Source of the DNA: Phragmites australis
Lineage: Eukaryota; Streptophyta; Magnoliopsida; Poales; Poaceae
Assembly (NCBI RefSeq): GCF_958298935.1
Contig: NC_084931.1
Span: 20,797,334-20,861,333, forward strand
Length of the DNA: 64,000 bases
Direction of reading: 5' to 3'
Part shown: piece by piece, positions 34,982 through 46,269 of the stretch
How positions within the stretch are numbered: position 1 is the first letter of the stretch
How the letters are laid out: each line of letters opens with the position of its first letter
The notes under the pieces: generated by a model
What the model was told of the DNA's origin: nothing
Seen by the model: only the letters and a program-made list of their open reading frames with translations
Database searches by the model: none
Program-made: the position numbers and the translations under genes

Positions 34982-36274
34982 CACTACTAAAAAAGGTTAT
35001 TCCAGTCAGTTCAAAATGGTTTTTACAGTGGGTTTCCGAACTGACTGCAATTAAGGGACTGTAAAAATCGATAACTATTATAATCAGTTAAAAAGTAGAA
35101 ACTAAAAATCATTATTACAGTCAACTTTTGTTATGAACTACTGTAATAATTGTATTAATATAGTTAGTTCTAATAGGAAACTGACTGTAATACTTGTGCC
35201 GAAGACAAAAAAAGTTAGGTAATATACACCAGTGAATACCACTTATCAAATGAACTGAACAATATATATATTACAACATCAAGGTTCAGTAAAAAAAGGA
35301 TAGATTTTGGTTACTAGCATTGCACCAACACATCGCAAGTCCCATTTACTACAAGCGCTTCATCTAAGCTAGGAAAAATAACACCAAAACATGTTCGATA
35401 GTGCTCCCACAACAAAATAGAGAGACACTAAATTAAGATAGAGCTGAAATTTTAATTGATATAATGCATCCCGTTCTTATCAAAATCTTCCATCTTCTTG
35501 TTACCCAAACCACTTCTTATAGGTGCTAGCCACATCCGAGCATGACTCGATGCCTGCATAAAATTGATACTACTCTAAGTACTTCTGTGTTATGCAAGTA
35601 ATGTAAATGAGTTTATGTATTAGTGTCTCTCTCTTTCTTTTTCTTGGCATGAAATGGATTAAACATGAGAGGCAATGAAAACATTAAACCTTCATTTACA
35701 ATCTAACTATGTTTTAATAGTACATTTATCAAGCTGCTAGAACCCATCAGAAAACTAAGATAGGTAAGAAAATACGTAAAACACTTGTACATCGACAAAC
35801 CTGCTATCAATCAACGATTTCCTTCTAATTCATGTCAATTTGAACCGGTGCTTCATATACCTAGTCAAGGAAACATATTGGCAGTTGATTCACAAAGACA
35901 TATTGGCAGTTAATTCACAAAGAAACATATTGACAGCTGATCAATTCACAAGGCAACACTTGTGCGATCCAACACCTAGTAAATAATATGTGCACCAAAG
36001 ATCCGTAGCTAAGTATAACCATTAAGCATTAAGGGAGGGGAACTTACGGTTGGGAAGTTGTCGTGGCAGCTGGGCAAGCAAGATTGGGCTAGAGGTTGGC
36101 CTGTGTATTATCTGCAGCCATGGGGAAGAGCAGGAACGTGGCGCTCCAGTGAGGCGGCAATGGGGCTCACCGCTAAGAACAACGGACAACCACCTGGCAC
36201 CCACAACCCACCTCTTCCTTCCCTTTCTTCCCGATGAGGACCAACGACTGAAGCACCACGAGGAATTAAGATCG

Positions 36275-39188
36275 TGTTGCGAAACTAGACCTGAAAATTA
36301 TGAGTACGACATGAGCATACACTATAGCAAGAACGATGTAGATATATATTGTAGAAGAACAAAAATAATAATGTTGAAACAACCACAATAATAGGATAAG
36401 ATTTTGGCAAAACCGGCCGTAAATTCTTTAAGCACAAAAGAGTACAAGTGATCATAGCTCTCACAAGCCTACTCGACCCTTTCAGACCCTCAGATTCTTG
36501 CCCTATCCAAGAATATAATGCTAAAGAATTACCTAGCCTAATCCTCTTGAGTGCTCCTATAGTCCATACAAGCCTTGGATGAGACCTTATGTGGGCTTGG
36601 CTTGATTTGATTGCTCCTTTAGCCTCCACCTCTTTGTTCATATAATCCCCTCCAAGGCCTTCCCTCTTATAAGTAGGCGTTCTACTCCTAGTAGGATTTG
36701 GTGCCCACCACCTAGTAGAATTAAGAATCCTAATATCGTCTCCCAAGAGTCCTACTCTGAGTAGGATTTGAACTACCGTACAACAATTTCCATCTTGACT
36801 CTAATCCATAGAAGTAATCGTCCTCCTCCAAGAATTTGCTCCAAGTCGGCTCCATCCTTTTTTTGCTCCCACCTTGAGAGTTCCCCCACCACAGGTAGGG
36901 ATAGTGTGGGTACCTAATGGATAGTTCTGGATCACTACTTAGTTCATTTTTTTCTTAACTTAATTAGGTGGGAATGAAGCTCTAGTTCATTTTTTGAGTT
37001 TTGAGCCGGCCCAATGACACAAAAAATACAAAATTTGCATCCCTAACCACAGGTGGTCGAGCAACTCACCATGATGTGTGTGTGTCGGGTTACGTTCTAG
37101 ATCACACGGACCCTCCACCTAAGAGCTCCTTCATTGTAGTTTGGTTAACCACACCATCTTCTCTTACAACACTCCATGCCATAGGTTTGTACCACCTCCG
37201 AGCTCCACCTGCTCGCTGGTACTATGTGGTCAGTCTCACCACATCTTTCTTCTTCCAATAGCTTACAACTTTGCCTCTATTGCTGTTAGATTTTGCAACT
37301 GCCTTTGTTGTCTTGCACATAACTGTAGCTGAGATTTGAGGACCTACCGTTGACAAAATGACTTCCTTCTCCTGATTAGATTTTTTTACTAAATCTCCCA
37401 TTAGTTGCACCACCTTTAAGATTTTCTATCAATCGGTATCCTCCATTGATCTAGATACTCTTCATGATTACCTTCTCTTTGCAAGTAACTCATATGACTC
37501 CACCTTGAAGTGGCAACTCACAACCTTGGAGTTCTAGTGACCTCACATATATTAGATTTTTCTTTAAACCCAGGATATACCAAACTCCTGTTAGTCCATT
37601 ATGCTCCACTATGTATCTCCAACTAATTGTTCCCACCTTATTGACTGGATACTCCTTGCAATCTTCTAAGTGAATAATTCCATCCGACGGGCTTAGAGAT
37701 CCTTCGTCCAATATCTCCCTCACTGAACATACATGGAAGCAACTACCTAAATCTAATATCCACTCATGAATAGTACATGATTGATTGAATCCTCCCCTCT
37801 CACCATTGAGCATGCACCTCTCATCATCTTCAAACATGGACAATCCTTTATCATGTGACCCTCCTCATCACATAGATAGCATGTGTGTTTGCCCTTGATC
37901 TTTCCTTTCTTCTTCTCGTGATTCTTACCTTTGCCTACTCCACCTAAAGCAGCCATTACTTAATCACCCAAGGATGAAGAATCATGCAGATTCTTTAAGG
38001 ATTCGACCTCCAACAGGTATGCAACTTCCTGGTTGAAGTTGAGAGTGGTTTTCCTGACGAATATTCATCACCAATTCACCCATGATGGAGGTAGATATGA
38101 AGCCAATACGACGACCTTATCACTCCCCTTAGTTTCTCATCCACGCTAATAAACTTCGTGACAAGCTTGTTGAAGACGTTCATATGATTGACAAATTGTG
38201 TGCCTTCCTCCATGCGCAACCTGAATAGTTGATGCTTCACCATCCATCGATTTGTTAGCGACTTTGCCATGTACAATTCTTCTAAGCCCCCCCCCCCCCA
38301 TAAATTCTTCGATGAATTCTCCTTGATTACTAAGTACTTTACATCATCAGAGAGTCATATACAGATTGTGTTGACGGTCTTCCGCTCTATTACCTTCCAC
38401 CCTTGATTAGATCTATTCTTCGGTTTGCTCCCCTCAAGAGCATCAATTAATCCCTATTGGTCAAGCACATCCTTTACAATGCATTGCCACACGCTAAAAT
38501 TCCCTTTGCTGTCAAATTTCTCTACTCGATTCCACATCGCTGACATTGTCTTGATTTTGTGCCCCTAGCTCTTTGCCGACATTTTCAAAAAATCATTATC
38601 AATCCGTCCTTGGCTATGATACCCACTTGTTAGACTCTAATATCCCTAATTATGCGCAGCAGCCCCCAGATCCGGATATGATATTACGAGTACGACACGA
38701 GCGTACCCTGTATAAAGAATGTTGTAGATGAATCTCATAGAAGGACCCAAATAACGATGTTGAAGCAACCACGATAAGAGGATAAGATTTTGGCAAAGCT
38801 GACCACAAATTCTTTAAGCACAACTCCAAAAGAGTACAATTATACACATGATTATCGCTCTCACAAGTCTACTCGATCTCTTTTAGGACCCTTGGGTTCT
38901 TGCCCTATATAAGAATCTAATGCTAAAGAATTAGCTAGCCTAATCCACTTGAGCGGTTCTAATTACTCCTACAACCATTGGATGAGACCTTGTGTTGGCT
39001 TTGATTGATTTGATTGCCCCTTTGGGCTCCACTCCTTTGTTTATATAGTCCCCTACAAGACCTTTCCTCTTGAAAGTAGGAGTCCTACACCTAGTAGGAT
39101 TTGATGCCCACCACATAGAATAATTAGGAATCCTAATAGCACCTCCCAAAAGTCCTAGTCCAAATCGGATTTAAGTCACCATATAACA
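36275..39188 (-). mobile_element. short, pol-deficient Copia element with two LTRs
   Basis: LTRs 36275-36785 (511 bp) and 38628-39188 (561 bp) align over most of their length (for example the AATTCTTTAAGCACAA block and the GTAGGATTTGRTGCCCACCAC block). TGGGTATCATAGCC on the minus strand directly inside the 5' LTR (about 38613-38626) is a decayed initiator-Met primer site, and AAGATGGAAAT beside 36785 is the purine tract. The internal part is only 1.84 kb with gag and protease and no reverse transcriptase. No matching 5-bp flank was found; the left LTR seems shortened by about 30 bp at its outer end. Confidence 0.75.
37490..38276 (-). pseudogene. Copia gag-protease remnant
   Basis: In minus-strand order: a UBN2 capsid part (38076-38276: KSLTNRWMVKHQLFRLRMEE, FVNHMNVFNKLV), a CCHC knuckle (37753-37956: CYLCDEEGHMIKDC), a protease with DLGS in place of DSGA/DTGA (37490-37843: WILDLGSCFHVC) and a pre-integrase-like tail (YILGLKKNLIYVRSLE). 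Frame changes separate the parts. It belongs to the element at 36275-39188. Confidence 0.75.
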
Positions 39189-39754
39189 CCATGGATAGGC
39201 ACAATCAATCGAACTCGCCAAAGAGGTGCTGCAACTCGTGGCTGTGTGATTGTGCGGTGAGGAAAGACACGCATGACCCTTGTGCACCGCCACCAGACCT
39301 CGCGTGCGCCACTGCAAGGTCACATGCATGCAGTGCTGCTGGAGCTCGCATGATGAAGCCTCTGCACCAGAACCCGCTCAAGCTACCACCCCGAAGCCCG
39401 TGTGCACTGTTGCGCTGAATCTCCCTAGCACGGTGCTGCCAGAGCCCCCGTGCTCGAAACCCTTGCCATGCTCTCTTGTGGCTAACTAGATTGGCAGGGA
39501 GAACAGAGAGGATGATGTGGTGGATGGGTTCTGAGGGAGGAGGGGATAGGGGGATTGAAGGTTGTGGCGGTCGAGACGAGTTGTTGGTTGATATATACGT
39601 GGGAACTAGGGTTACGGGGAGATCTGGACCTTAACTTGTTAGGCCTGTTAGGCCAAAATATTCAGATCGTTCTAGCCATGAACTGGCTGCAATTCATTTA
39701 CAGTCGGTTTATGGCTAGAATTTATTGTAATAACCTATTTTACTGTCAGTTTTT

Positions 39755-39842
39755 GGCTCCTGGGCCATTACTAACGGTCCAAGCTAAAGAATCAGTTCGG
39801 CTCCTGGGCCATCACTAACGGTCCAAGCTAAAGAATCGGTTC
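39755..39842. repeat. 44-bp tandem duplication near the CACTA right end
   Basis: Two nearly identical 44-bp units (39755-39798 and 39799-39842, differing at about two positions), containing the CTAAAGAATCRGTTC word, lie just inside the right terminus. Confidence 0.8.
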
Positions 39843-40037
39843 CAAAGATCCGACTGTAATGCACCGTTTGGAAAAATCATTTATGTAGTAGTGAATGTAA
39901 AATATGAAAATTTTACACTTGCTTTGTTGCTAGATGATCTCTGCTTTTAACTGCTCAACATATACGTATCCATTTACTAGTACATATATAGACGAAGGCG
40001 CTCGCGAACTGTATTCATGCTTGAGCTTTGCCCTGCT

Positions 40038-40716
40038 CTAATCACAGCAGAGGTCACAGAGCCAGCAGCAGCACAAGGTGGCAATACTGCAAAACAGAAA
40101 CCACAAACGTAGGTTAATAACCAATCCTGCATATGTCTAAAGCATTCGAAGTTACTCTTAATATCTTGTACAAAACACCAGTACAAATTAAAACATTAAT
40201 CATATCAACTTTTGAGGCTACCATGTAAACTGCACAGCACACCATCCACACGCGTGAGTACACCCTCCAGAGCATGTTTGATATTGCATGGCTAAAGATA
40301 ATTCTATAACGGATGCACCTGAGCACTAAGTAACACTAAAACGTGATTTCGTTTTGGTTTTATCAAACTGAGATGTATAACGTAACGGCAACTGATACCT
40401 ACCATCCATCGATGAAACTAGTCTTTCGTCCCCGCACTCTTGCTGTTCCGCGGTACGGCGGCAGCGCCTTGCCTTGCTGCTCCGAATCCACCGTCGGGTA
40501 GCCTAACGGAATCGAATCGAATCAAATCAATCAACAAACGAAAGAAAAGAGCTGATGAAAGTTGAAACCAATCTATTTGAAGCAGATGGAAAAAGAACAC
40601 CGAGTGGAGAAAAAAAGGGATCTCAGCGAACCCATGGATTCGAGCCTTGTAAATTAAAAATGGCACGCATCATCACCTGGTGGAGGCTGCAGGCTCTTGT
40701 TGTTGACGTCCTCCAT
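40038..40716 (-). CDS. cysteine-rich transmembrane (CYSTM) protein, 62 residues
   Basis: Three exons: 40677-40716 (40 bp), 40403-40502 (100 bp) and 40038-40086 (49 bp), with introns GTGATG..TTAG and GTAGGT..GCAG. Phases agree and the joined frame is open for 62 codons to TAG at 40038-40040. The product starts MEDVNNKSLQPPPGYPTVDS, continues with QGKALPPYRG and a basic KTSFIDG, and ends CIATLCCCWLCDLCCD. A Gln/Pro-rich soluble start followed by a C-terminal Cys-rich hydrophobic segment is the CYSTM module. Such proteins are tail-inserted at membranes and linked in plants and yeast to heavy-metal and other stress resistance. All three exons are shorter than usual ORF thresholds. A CACTA element ends 145 bp past the stop, probably inside or near the 3' UTR. 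The gene looks intact. Confidence 0.88.
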
Positions 40717-40876
40717 TCTTCTACCAACCAGCTCAGCTCTCCCAATCTTTTTTTTTTCCAAGTTCTCTTATACACAGCACGAAGAATTGTATATTTGCTG
40801 TGTTATTTCGGTTGCTAAAAATAGCAATAGATCGATTCGAGATGCGGAGACATGAAGCAAAGATCGCCGAGGCACA

Positions 40877-40884
40877 TATTTATA
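40877..40884 (-). promoter_or_regulatory. TATA box of the CYSTM gene
   Basis: TATAAATA on the minus strand, 161 bp upstream of the start codon, in a GGCTATAAATATG context. A transcription start about 30 bp downstream would leave a 5' UTR of about 130 bp. Confidence 0.6.
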
Positions 40885-41439
40885 GCCGCATGCATCCGCC
40901 GTGCAAAAGAACGCAAAGTCGACATTGCGTGCATATATATATTCCTTTCGGATTTCTTTACGAAAATCTGTGAGAGTTTGAGAGATGCTCCGTTGCTCGA
41001 CCGGCCGCTTTAGCTTTGATGCGTTGGACCATGCTAGCGTTGGACGAGTTGCTTGCCGATCGAATCTGTGAAACTTGGGACGAAGAAAGGTGAAGCCGGG
41101 GAAGATAAGAGTGTCGGCATGCATGCACCTGGCACCCGCGCTAGAAAAAAATTCTATACAGCGGTGCCGCAAATAGATCACTTTAGAGCACCATCCGGAT
41201 TGCCACCACATGTCCCTAAGCAACGATCTCAAAACTCGCAGCGCCAGGTCCTAGCGGTCGAGCCGAGCGAGCGATGGAGCCAAGCCTGCCAAGTCCAAGC
41301 GAGCGTCCGTGATGAGTGATCGAGCCGAGCCTTGCGCATCTATCCATGGTGTGGGGGCTCTCTAGGGGTCGGAATGGCGGCGTTGCGCCACCTCCTCGCC
41401 GTGGCGGTGCTCTGCGCGGAAGAGAGAGTACACAGGAGC
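40885..41439. other. upstream region of the CYSTM gene
   Basis: GC-moderate sequence with no recognised ORF. It contains GATCGATC/GCATGCATGC words and probably carries the promoter of the CYSTM gene. Confidence 0.35.
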
Positions 41440-41442
41440 TCA

Positions 41443-42079
41443 GAGCAACTCCAATAGATCATCTATATCATCCATATCCCTATATGGATTGTCATCTATA
41501 AAAATTCCTCCTCTATATTACTCTATCACTCCAACAGCACATCTATATTTCATCTTCTATATTCTCTCTTCTATTTTTTAATAGTATTCTATAACTGACA
41601 ATAATTTTAGAAATTAGTATATTAGTTTATATGAATATTCATGAATTTTTTGTGATTTTTGGGAATTAAATTTATGCCCTAAAAATTCAAGAAAAGTACA
41701 AAAATACTCAAATTTAGAGAATTTTTATTTAAAATTTGTAAGAGATTTTAGTGGGAACCAGTTAAAATGGGTTCTTTGTTATTTATTTTATTAGTAAAAA
41801 ATCGGTGTGATTTTAGGAGCTCAATAAAGTTGCTTTTTGAATTTCTGAAAGAGAAGAGAAGAAATAAAGTTTTGAAGCAAAAGCTACCTGCTTCTCTCTG
41901 TCTCTCTACAGGAGGATGGCGGGGGGAGAACGCACACCACATCTGGCGTGTGTGACCGTGTGAATGGTGTGTCCAGCAAAATAGAGTGCCGGATAGAGGG
42001 TCTGTTGGAGACTCTTTTTTAAAGAAAATGGATGAAGAAGGGGATGAAGGATGGAATAGAAGGACTCTTGGAGATGCCC
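41443..42079. mobile_element. 637-bp MITE, ends GAGCAACTCCAATAG / GGGCATCTCCAAGAG, flanked by TCA
   Basis: Terminal inverted repeats match at 12 of 15 positions and identical TCA trinucleotides flank the element (41440-41442 and 42080-42082). The AT-rich interior has long A/T tracts and no transposase. A 3-bp duplication with these ends fits a PIF/Harbinger-like MITE. Confidence 0.72.
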
Positions 42080-42082
42080 TCA

Positions 42083-42937
42083 GGGAAGCTTAGATGGACT
42101 CTCCTCCGTCGATTCCCCGCTCAGTCCCGCCGTTTCCCCGCCCCAATCGAGCTCGCCTGGGATGTCTTCCCCAACTCCAGCCGCCACTCCCTTGACTCCA
42201 CCCGCTGCACAACTTTTCCGACCCAAACGAGCTCTTGCCCCCGGCGCCCCCCGAGTGCGGCCTCGCACCCGATCCCGGTCTGCCCCGTGATCGGGCAACA
42301 GTGACCAGCAAGCACTGCCACAGCTCCGGCGCAGGCACCGACACTGCCATGTACAGGGTCCCGCATGCCTCTAGCACGTCCCGTGCGGCTGGGTCACTCT
42401 CCATCCCGCGCGGATGCCTGGCTCGCTCACTTGGACCTGGCGCGAGTGGGAATTGTCGCTCGCTCGTCCCTCGCTTTGAGATCGGCGCATAGAATTTTTT
42501 TGGCTCCAAAGGGTTGTTTGTCTCTGCAGCTGATGGTGAACTCGACTTCATTAAAACCTTCACTTCTTCCCTTTACAAATCCACCTCTGACCTTGATTCT
42601 TCCATGAAATTGGTTCGACTATCATATCCCTCTCGTCTTTGCAGTCCCGTAGGTGCCCTTCACCTCATCGAACTCCCGTCGTGGCCGTCAGAATCGCTGG
42701 CCACGTCTCGCTTCGTCCCGCTCAGCAACCGAAGCTACCTTGCTGTCGATCTCTTTACACCAGTCGCTGTTGTCCAAGCCTCCCCAACCTGTTCTTGTTC
42801 CACCCATCTCACCGATAAGCCACGGCGGTGATCGAGCTGCTCGTCTGCTACTCTGTCACACCACCGTTGGCGGCCTCATGCAGTCCATACTGTCCGCGAA
42901 TCCCATAAATGAGTTCCCAATGGCCAGGGGACCCTTC
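42083..42937. other. GC-rich region, no recognised gene
   Basis: Open frames exist on both strands (for example 42090-42563 minus and 42514-42831 plus), but codon patterns and residues match no family I know. Parts of 42410-42560 resemble 43300-43410 (the TTTGAGATC..CGCA and CTGCAGC words in the same order), suggesting an old local duplication. Confidence 0.35.
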
Positions 42938-42940
42938 TCA

Positions 42941-43207
42941 GACCATCTCCAACGGTTTCCCTTCAGGGGCCAGAATCCCTTCACGACGGGATTTTCGTTC
43001 CCTTCAGCGCTCCAACGGTTTCCCTTCACGGTTCCCGTCACGACGGGATTCCCAGGATCATTCCCTTCAGGATGGGATTCTCTCTCCATTCCCTTCGCGA
43101 TTCCCCTCGAGGGGAAGCTGTTGGAGATAAGAGGAAATAAAGGGAATAAGAACGGGGAAGGGAATCGGGAAGGGAACGAAATGAAGGGAATATGGTTGGA
43201 GATGGTC
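42941..43207. mobile_element. 267-bp MITE with perfect GACCATCTCCAAC ends, flanked by TCA
   Basis: The first and last 13 bp are exact inverted repeats and TCA flanks both sides (42938-42940 and 43208-43210). The interior is built from CCCTTC/GGGATTC words with a second ..CTCCAACGGTTTCCCTTC block, and the arms pair extensively. It shares the CATCTCCAA core and the TCA target with the MITE at 41443-42079. PIF/Harbinger-like. Confidence 0.85.
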
Positions 43208-43210
43208 TCA

Positions 43211-44554
43211 CAGCCTACTTGCCGCCGTAGGTGCCGCTGATGCCAGAGCCCCTCCTCCTCGCCGTTGTGCCTGCATCTGCGCTCAGGCTCGGCTGGATCG
43301 CTCGCTCGGCTCCATCGCTAGACCTGGCACTGTGAGCTTTGAGATCAACGCACGAGGACAGCTGGCAGCAATCTGGATGGTGCTCTAAAGGGATCCGTCT
43401 GCAGCACAGCTACAGCGATTAGGTGACATCGATCGATTACAATATCACTGATAACATCACCTGATTCGATTAATTCCCGGCTGTTAAAGTAGGGTTAGAT
43501 GCAAGCACTCGTGCAGCTTGAAACCGAGTGCGCGCGTTGGATATGTGGCGGTGGGGCGTCGGTGGTGCAATTCTTTTTCGTTCTTGTCGGTGCAATTCTC
43601 CCGCCGCAGAGAGCAAGGATGACAGTTTTTCTTTTTTTGGATGATATAGTCGAAATGGAAATGCAGTCCTATTACCTGAAGTACTCCAGATGCTTCTTTT
43701 TATCTTGAAGAATAAACTCGGCACGATGCTTGCAGCTTGTCGCAACACTTGATCCAGAGCATGCATTGCAGTAACTGATTGAGGTTGAAATGAAGTTTTT
43801 TAAGTGTGTTCTTTAATTACTTCGTACTGCGACAAAAAAGGTTTTGATTTGCACAAGTATTAGAGAATTTATGCAACTGACGAAGCTCGGGACAAATCGT
43901 CAGCAGAAGCAAGCCATGCATGCATGCATGCATCGTTTGTTCTTCAGTCATTACACAGATTCTCAGTGTGTATTGAGAAAACAATATTAACAGACATCTT
44001 AGGATTGAAAAGAAGTCCAAAATGGTGCTGAGAAATGTTAGCGCGTCCCAAGAGTCAACCGCCAGTTGCTAAGCTGCCAAGCGAATTGCTAGATGTTTCC
44101 CCGATCCTTTCCCCGCCGCAGATTGAAAAATATAAGCACGGCGCAACGCTGTGACTACTACATGATGAATCAAATTCAAAAAACAGATTTGTCGATGGGA
44201 ACTTTTGACATTGCAAAAGTAAGAAGAAATGGAATCGGATTCCGAAACTTTTAGCTGTTCAACACATGTGCATGGAGTATAAAATGCATGGCGCCGTTTC
44301 AGCTCATACTTGGAATGTCGCTAGCTGTCGACTGGTCTACGGAAGGGAAGGCACGTACAAGCTGGGTATGTACGTAACGAATATTGTTCTTTTTTCTGAA
44401 AAAAAGTTGGTAGGTCCATTAGACAAATGGGTATCTACGCTATAAGTATTTAGATTTCAAAAGATGGTTATATGTGTATGGAAAATAAAAGGAGACATGG
44501 TGCAAAAGAAATAGAAGAAGTGATACACGAATTCTACTTCCGCCCGAACATACA
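43211..44554. other. intergenic, no recognised gene
   Basis: Mixed sequence with short ORFs only. An ATGC microsatellite (about six units) lies at 43915-43936. Confidence 0.4.
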
Positions 44555-44718
44555 GGTTAGTTGGGATTTTGGTTATCTTACATTTGTCAGAGCTACATGA
44601 GAGTGGACGTATGTTGGCTTTTGAACGAGATTCGGAGGTTAGTTGGGATTTTGGTTATCTTAGATTTGTCAGAGCTACATGAGAGTGGACGTATGTTGGC
44701 TTTTGAACGAGATTCGGA
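44555..44718. repeat. 82-bp tandem duplication
   Basis: Positions 44555-44636 and 44637-44718 are identical except for about one base (CTTACATTT versus CTTAGATTT). Both copies are in frame with each other only in part (82 is not a multiple of 3) and no gene is evident. Confidence 0.88.
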
Positions 44719-44959
44719 AACTTTGAACTCGGATTTTAGCTATGATATGAAATCTTTCAAAAATTGGGAACATTTAGCTGAGATTCAAACTGTTCAAAAA
44801 TTGTAAAATTTCTGATAAGATTTGAAAACCATCAATTTGGGGACCTAAAAGCCTCCAACTGTCACTAAAAGAATTTCAGTTTGAGTTTCAGTTTCAAGGT
44901 TCTGTTTGGATAGAGAGAATTTAGATCCAAATCATGTTTAAGCAATCTTATAAATTAGG

Positions 44960-45066
44960 GACTAGCCCCTGCCTTATGAGAATGTAATCTGTGCAAGCGG
45001 GGGGTTGAACCCCGGCTGGTTCGCTCCACTCTAATGAGCTTACCAGCCGGGCTAGAGCCCGCTTAT
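44960..45066 (-). mobile_element. tRNA-derived SINE-like sequence with A and B boxes
   Basis: On the minus strand TAGCCCGGCTGG (45043-45054) resembles an RNA polymerase III A box and GGTTCAACCCC (45001-45011) matches the B-box consensus GGTTCRANYCC, about 31 bp apart as in tRNA genes. The sequence does not fold into a complete cloverleaf with a proper acceptor stem, so a SINE head is more likely than a tRNA gene. Confidence 0.5.
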
Positions 45067-45424
45067 GTTTAAGCAATCTAACTCTTCCAGCTGCAAAATA
45101 CATTATCGCAAACCAGAGAAAGACCTGTACCATTTTTATGAAATTTGCGTAGTTGTCTAGCTGAAACGCGCTATCTATTCTAATGGTGTAACATTTTAGA
45201 TCAATGTTCTAGATCAAGAGACAGACTGATTTGAACGTATTCACTTTCTGACCTTTCAAACAACAAAGTACACCATTACAAACCAGAGTAAACACCGGCC
45301 AGTTCTTGGACAAGCTACAAGATCCAAAAAGGCGTTGTTATTAAGCTACATGCACCAACTAATTCAACTAAAAGTCTAAGCTAACGAGGAAAGATAGGTA
45401 ATTACTTATACTTCAACACTCTAT

Positions 45425-45570
45425 TTATGTGGAGGCTCTCTCAGGCCTCAGATATAGAAATAAGAGTTGGCTACAATTTTTTATTTAATTGCACTCGTTA
45501 AGATTTGAACTCGAGATCTCTGACCTTTGATACTATATTGAGATGCATACACCAAGCAGTTAAAAAACCT
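45425..45570 (-). mobile_element. possible SINE-like remnant
   Basis: GAGTTCAAATCTTAAC (minus strand, about 45497-45512) resembles a B box within a sequence type (AGGCCTCAGATATAG...GATACTATATTGAGATGCAT) often repeated in plant genomes. A related stretch (AAGCTACATGCACCAACTAATT..., GTCTAAGCTAACG) lies at 45330-45410. Weak evidence. Confidence 0.3.
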
Positions 45571-46269
45571 AAGCTAATGAGAAAAGATAAACAATTCGCT
45601 TATACTTTAGCACTTATACTGAAGCAATATACAAAGAATCGAAGCTTCCATAGAAGTGAAGCTCGAAACTGCAGAGCAAGATACATTTACCTTCCAACAT
45701 GTTGCCGGCACAACGGTAACGACGAACCCAACTTGCTCGATTATAGCATGGGATTAATTTGGAGTGCCAAATCAAAATGCAATCAGCCGAGTTCAGGAGC
45801 TTTTTTCCTGAAGCAATCCGCCTGATAAACTAAATTTAATAGGTCAACTGTTGCCTGATGATCACATTACCAGATCAATAATTGGCTTTCAAAGTGTATA
45901 CACATTCAAAAGGTGCTGTTTCTAGGTTATCGATCGTTACTAATTTTGTAAGCCACGCATGAAAAGATACGTTGTTCTATAGAAAATATGCGTGCATGCC
46001 AGAGGGGAATTATGTAGACGCGGAAGTTCACAACTAGTGATTTGTTAAACTATATTCAACTCTTATCCATCATTCATCAGCTGCACACTTGAGTAATTCC
46101 AATGATCTAATGCAGTCTTTGACCCTAGCCACCACGAGACATGGATGCAATCTGCCACAGGCACAACGCAGCTTGGATAGTTGCATGCATGGACAGACAC
46201 CCCTATATATGCATGCCATTCCAAGCTCCCAGCACTGCAGCTGACCCTAACTACCATATAGAAGATGAG
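45571..46269. other. flank of the sulfotransferase pseudogene
   Basis: No recognised coding sequence. The stretch just before 46270 may include the lost N-terminal part of the sulfotransferase. Confidence 0.35.

Larger units (their letters stand above)
34982..39893. mobile_element. 4.9-kb CACTA-like element carrying a Copia insertion
   Basis: The left end CACTACTAAAAAAGG and right end reverse complement CACTACTACATAAATG are CACTA termini. Just inside both ends are copies of an ACTGACTGTAAT/ATTACAGTCGG word (34995-35200 and 39680-39860). No transposase is visible. The flanking trinucleotides (CAC and AAT) do not match, so the borders are less secure than for the smaller element. A gag-protease Copia element (36275-39188) accounts for about 2.9 kb of its length. 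Confidence 0.6.

Noticed and set aside
42090..42563. 157-residue GC-rich minus-strand ORF
   Set aside because: Open frames exist on both strands, with no recognisable motif or splice support; left as unassigned.
44985..45060. Possible tRNA gene from GGTTCAACCCC
   Set aside because: A and B boxes are present, but no acceptor stem or anticodon loop can be paired across the full length; reported as a SINE-like sequence instead.
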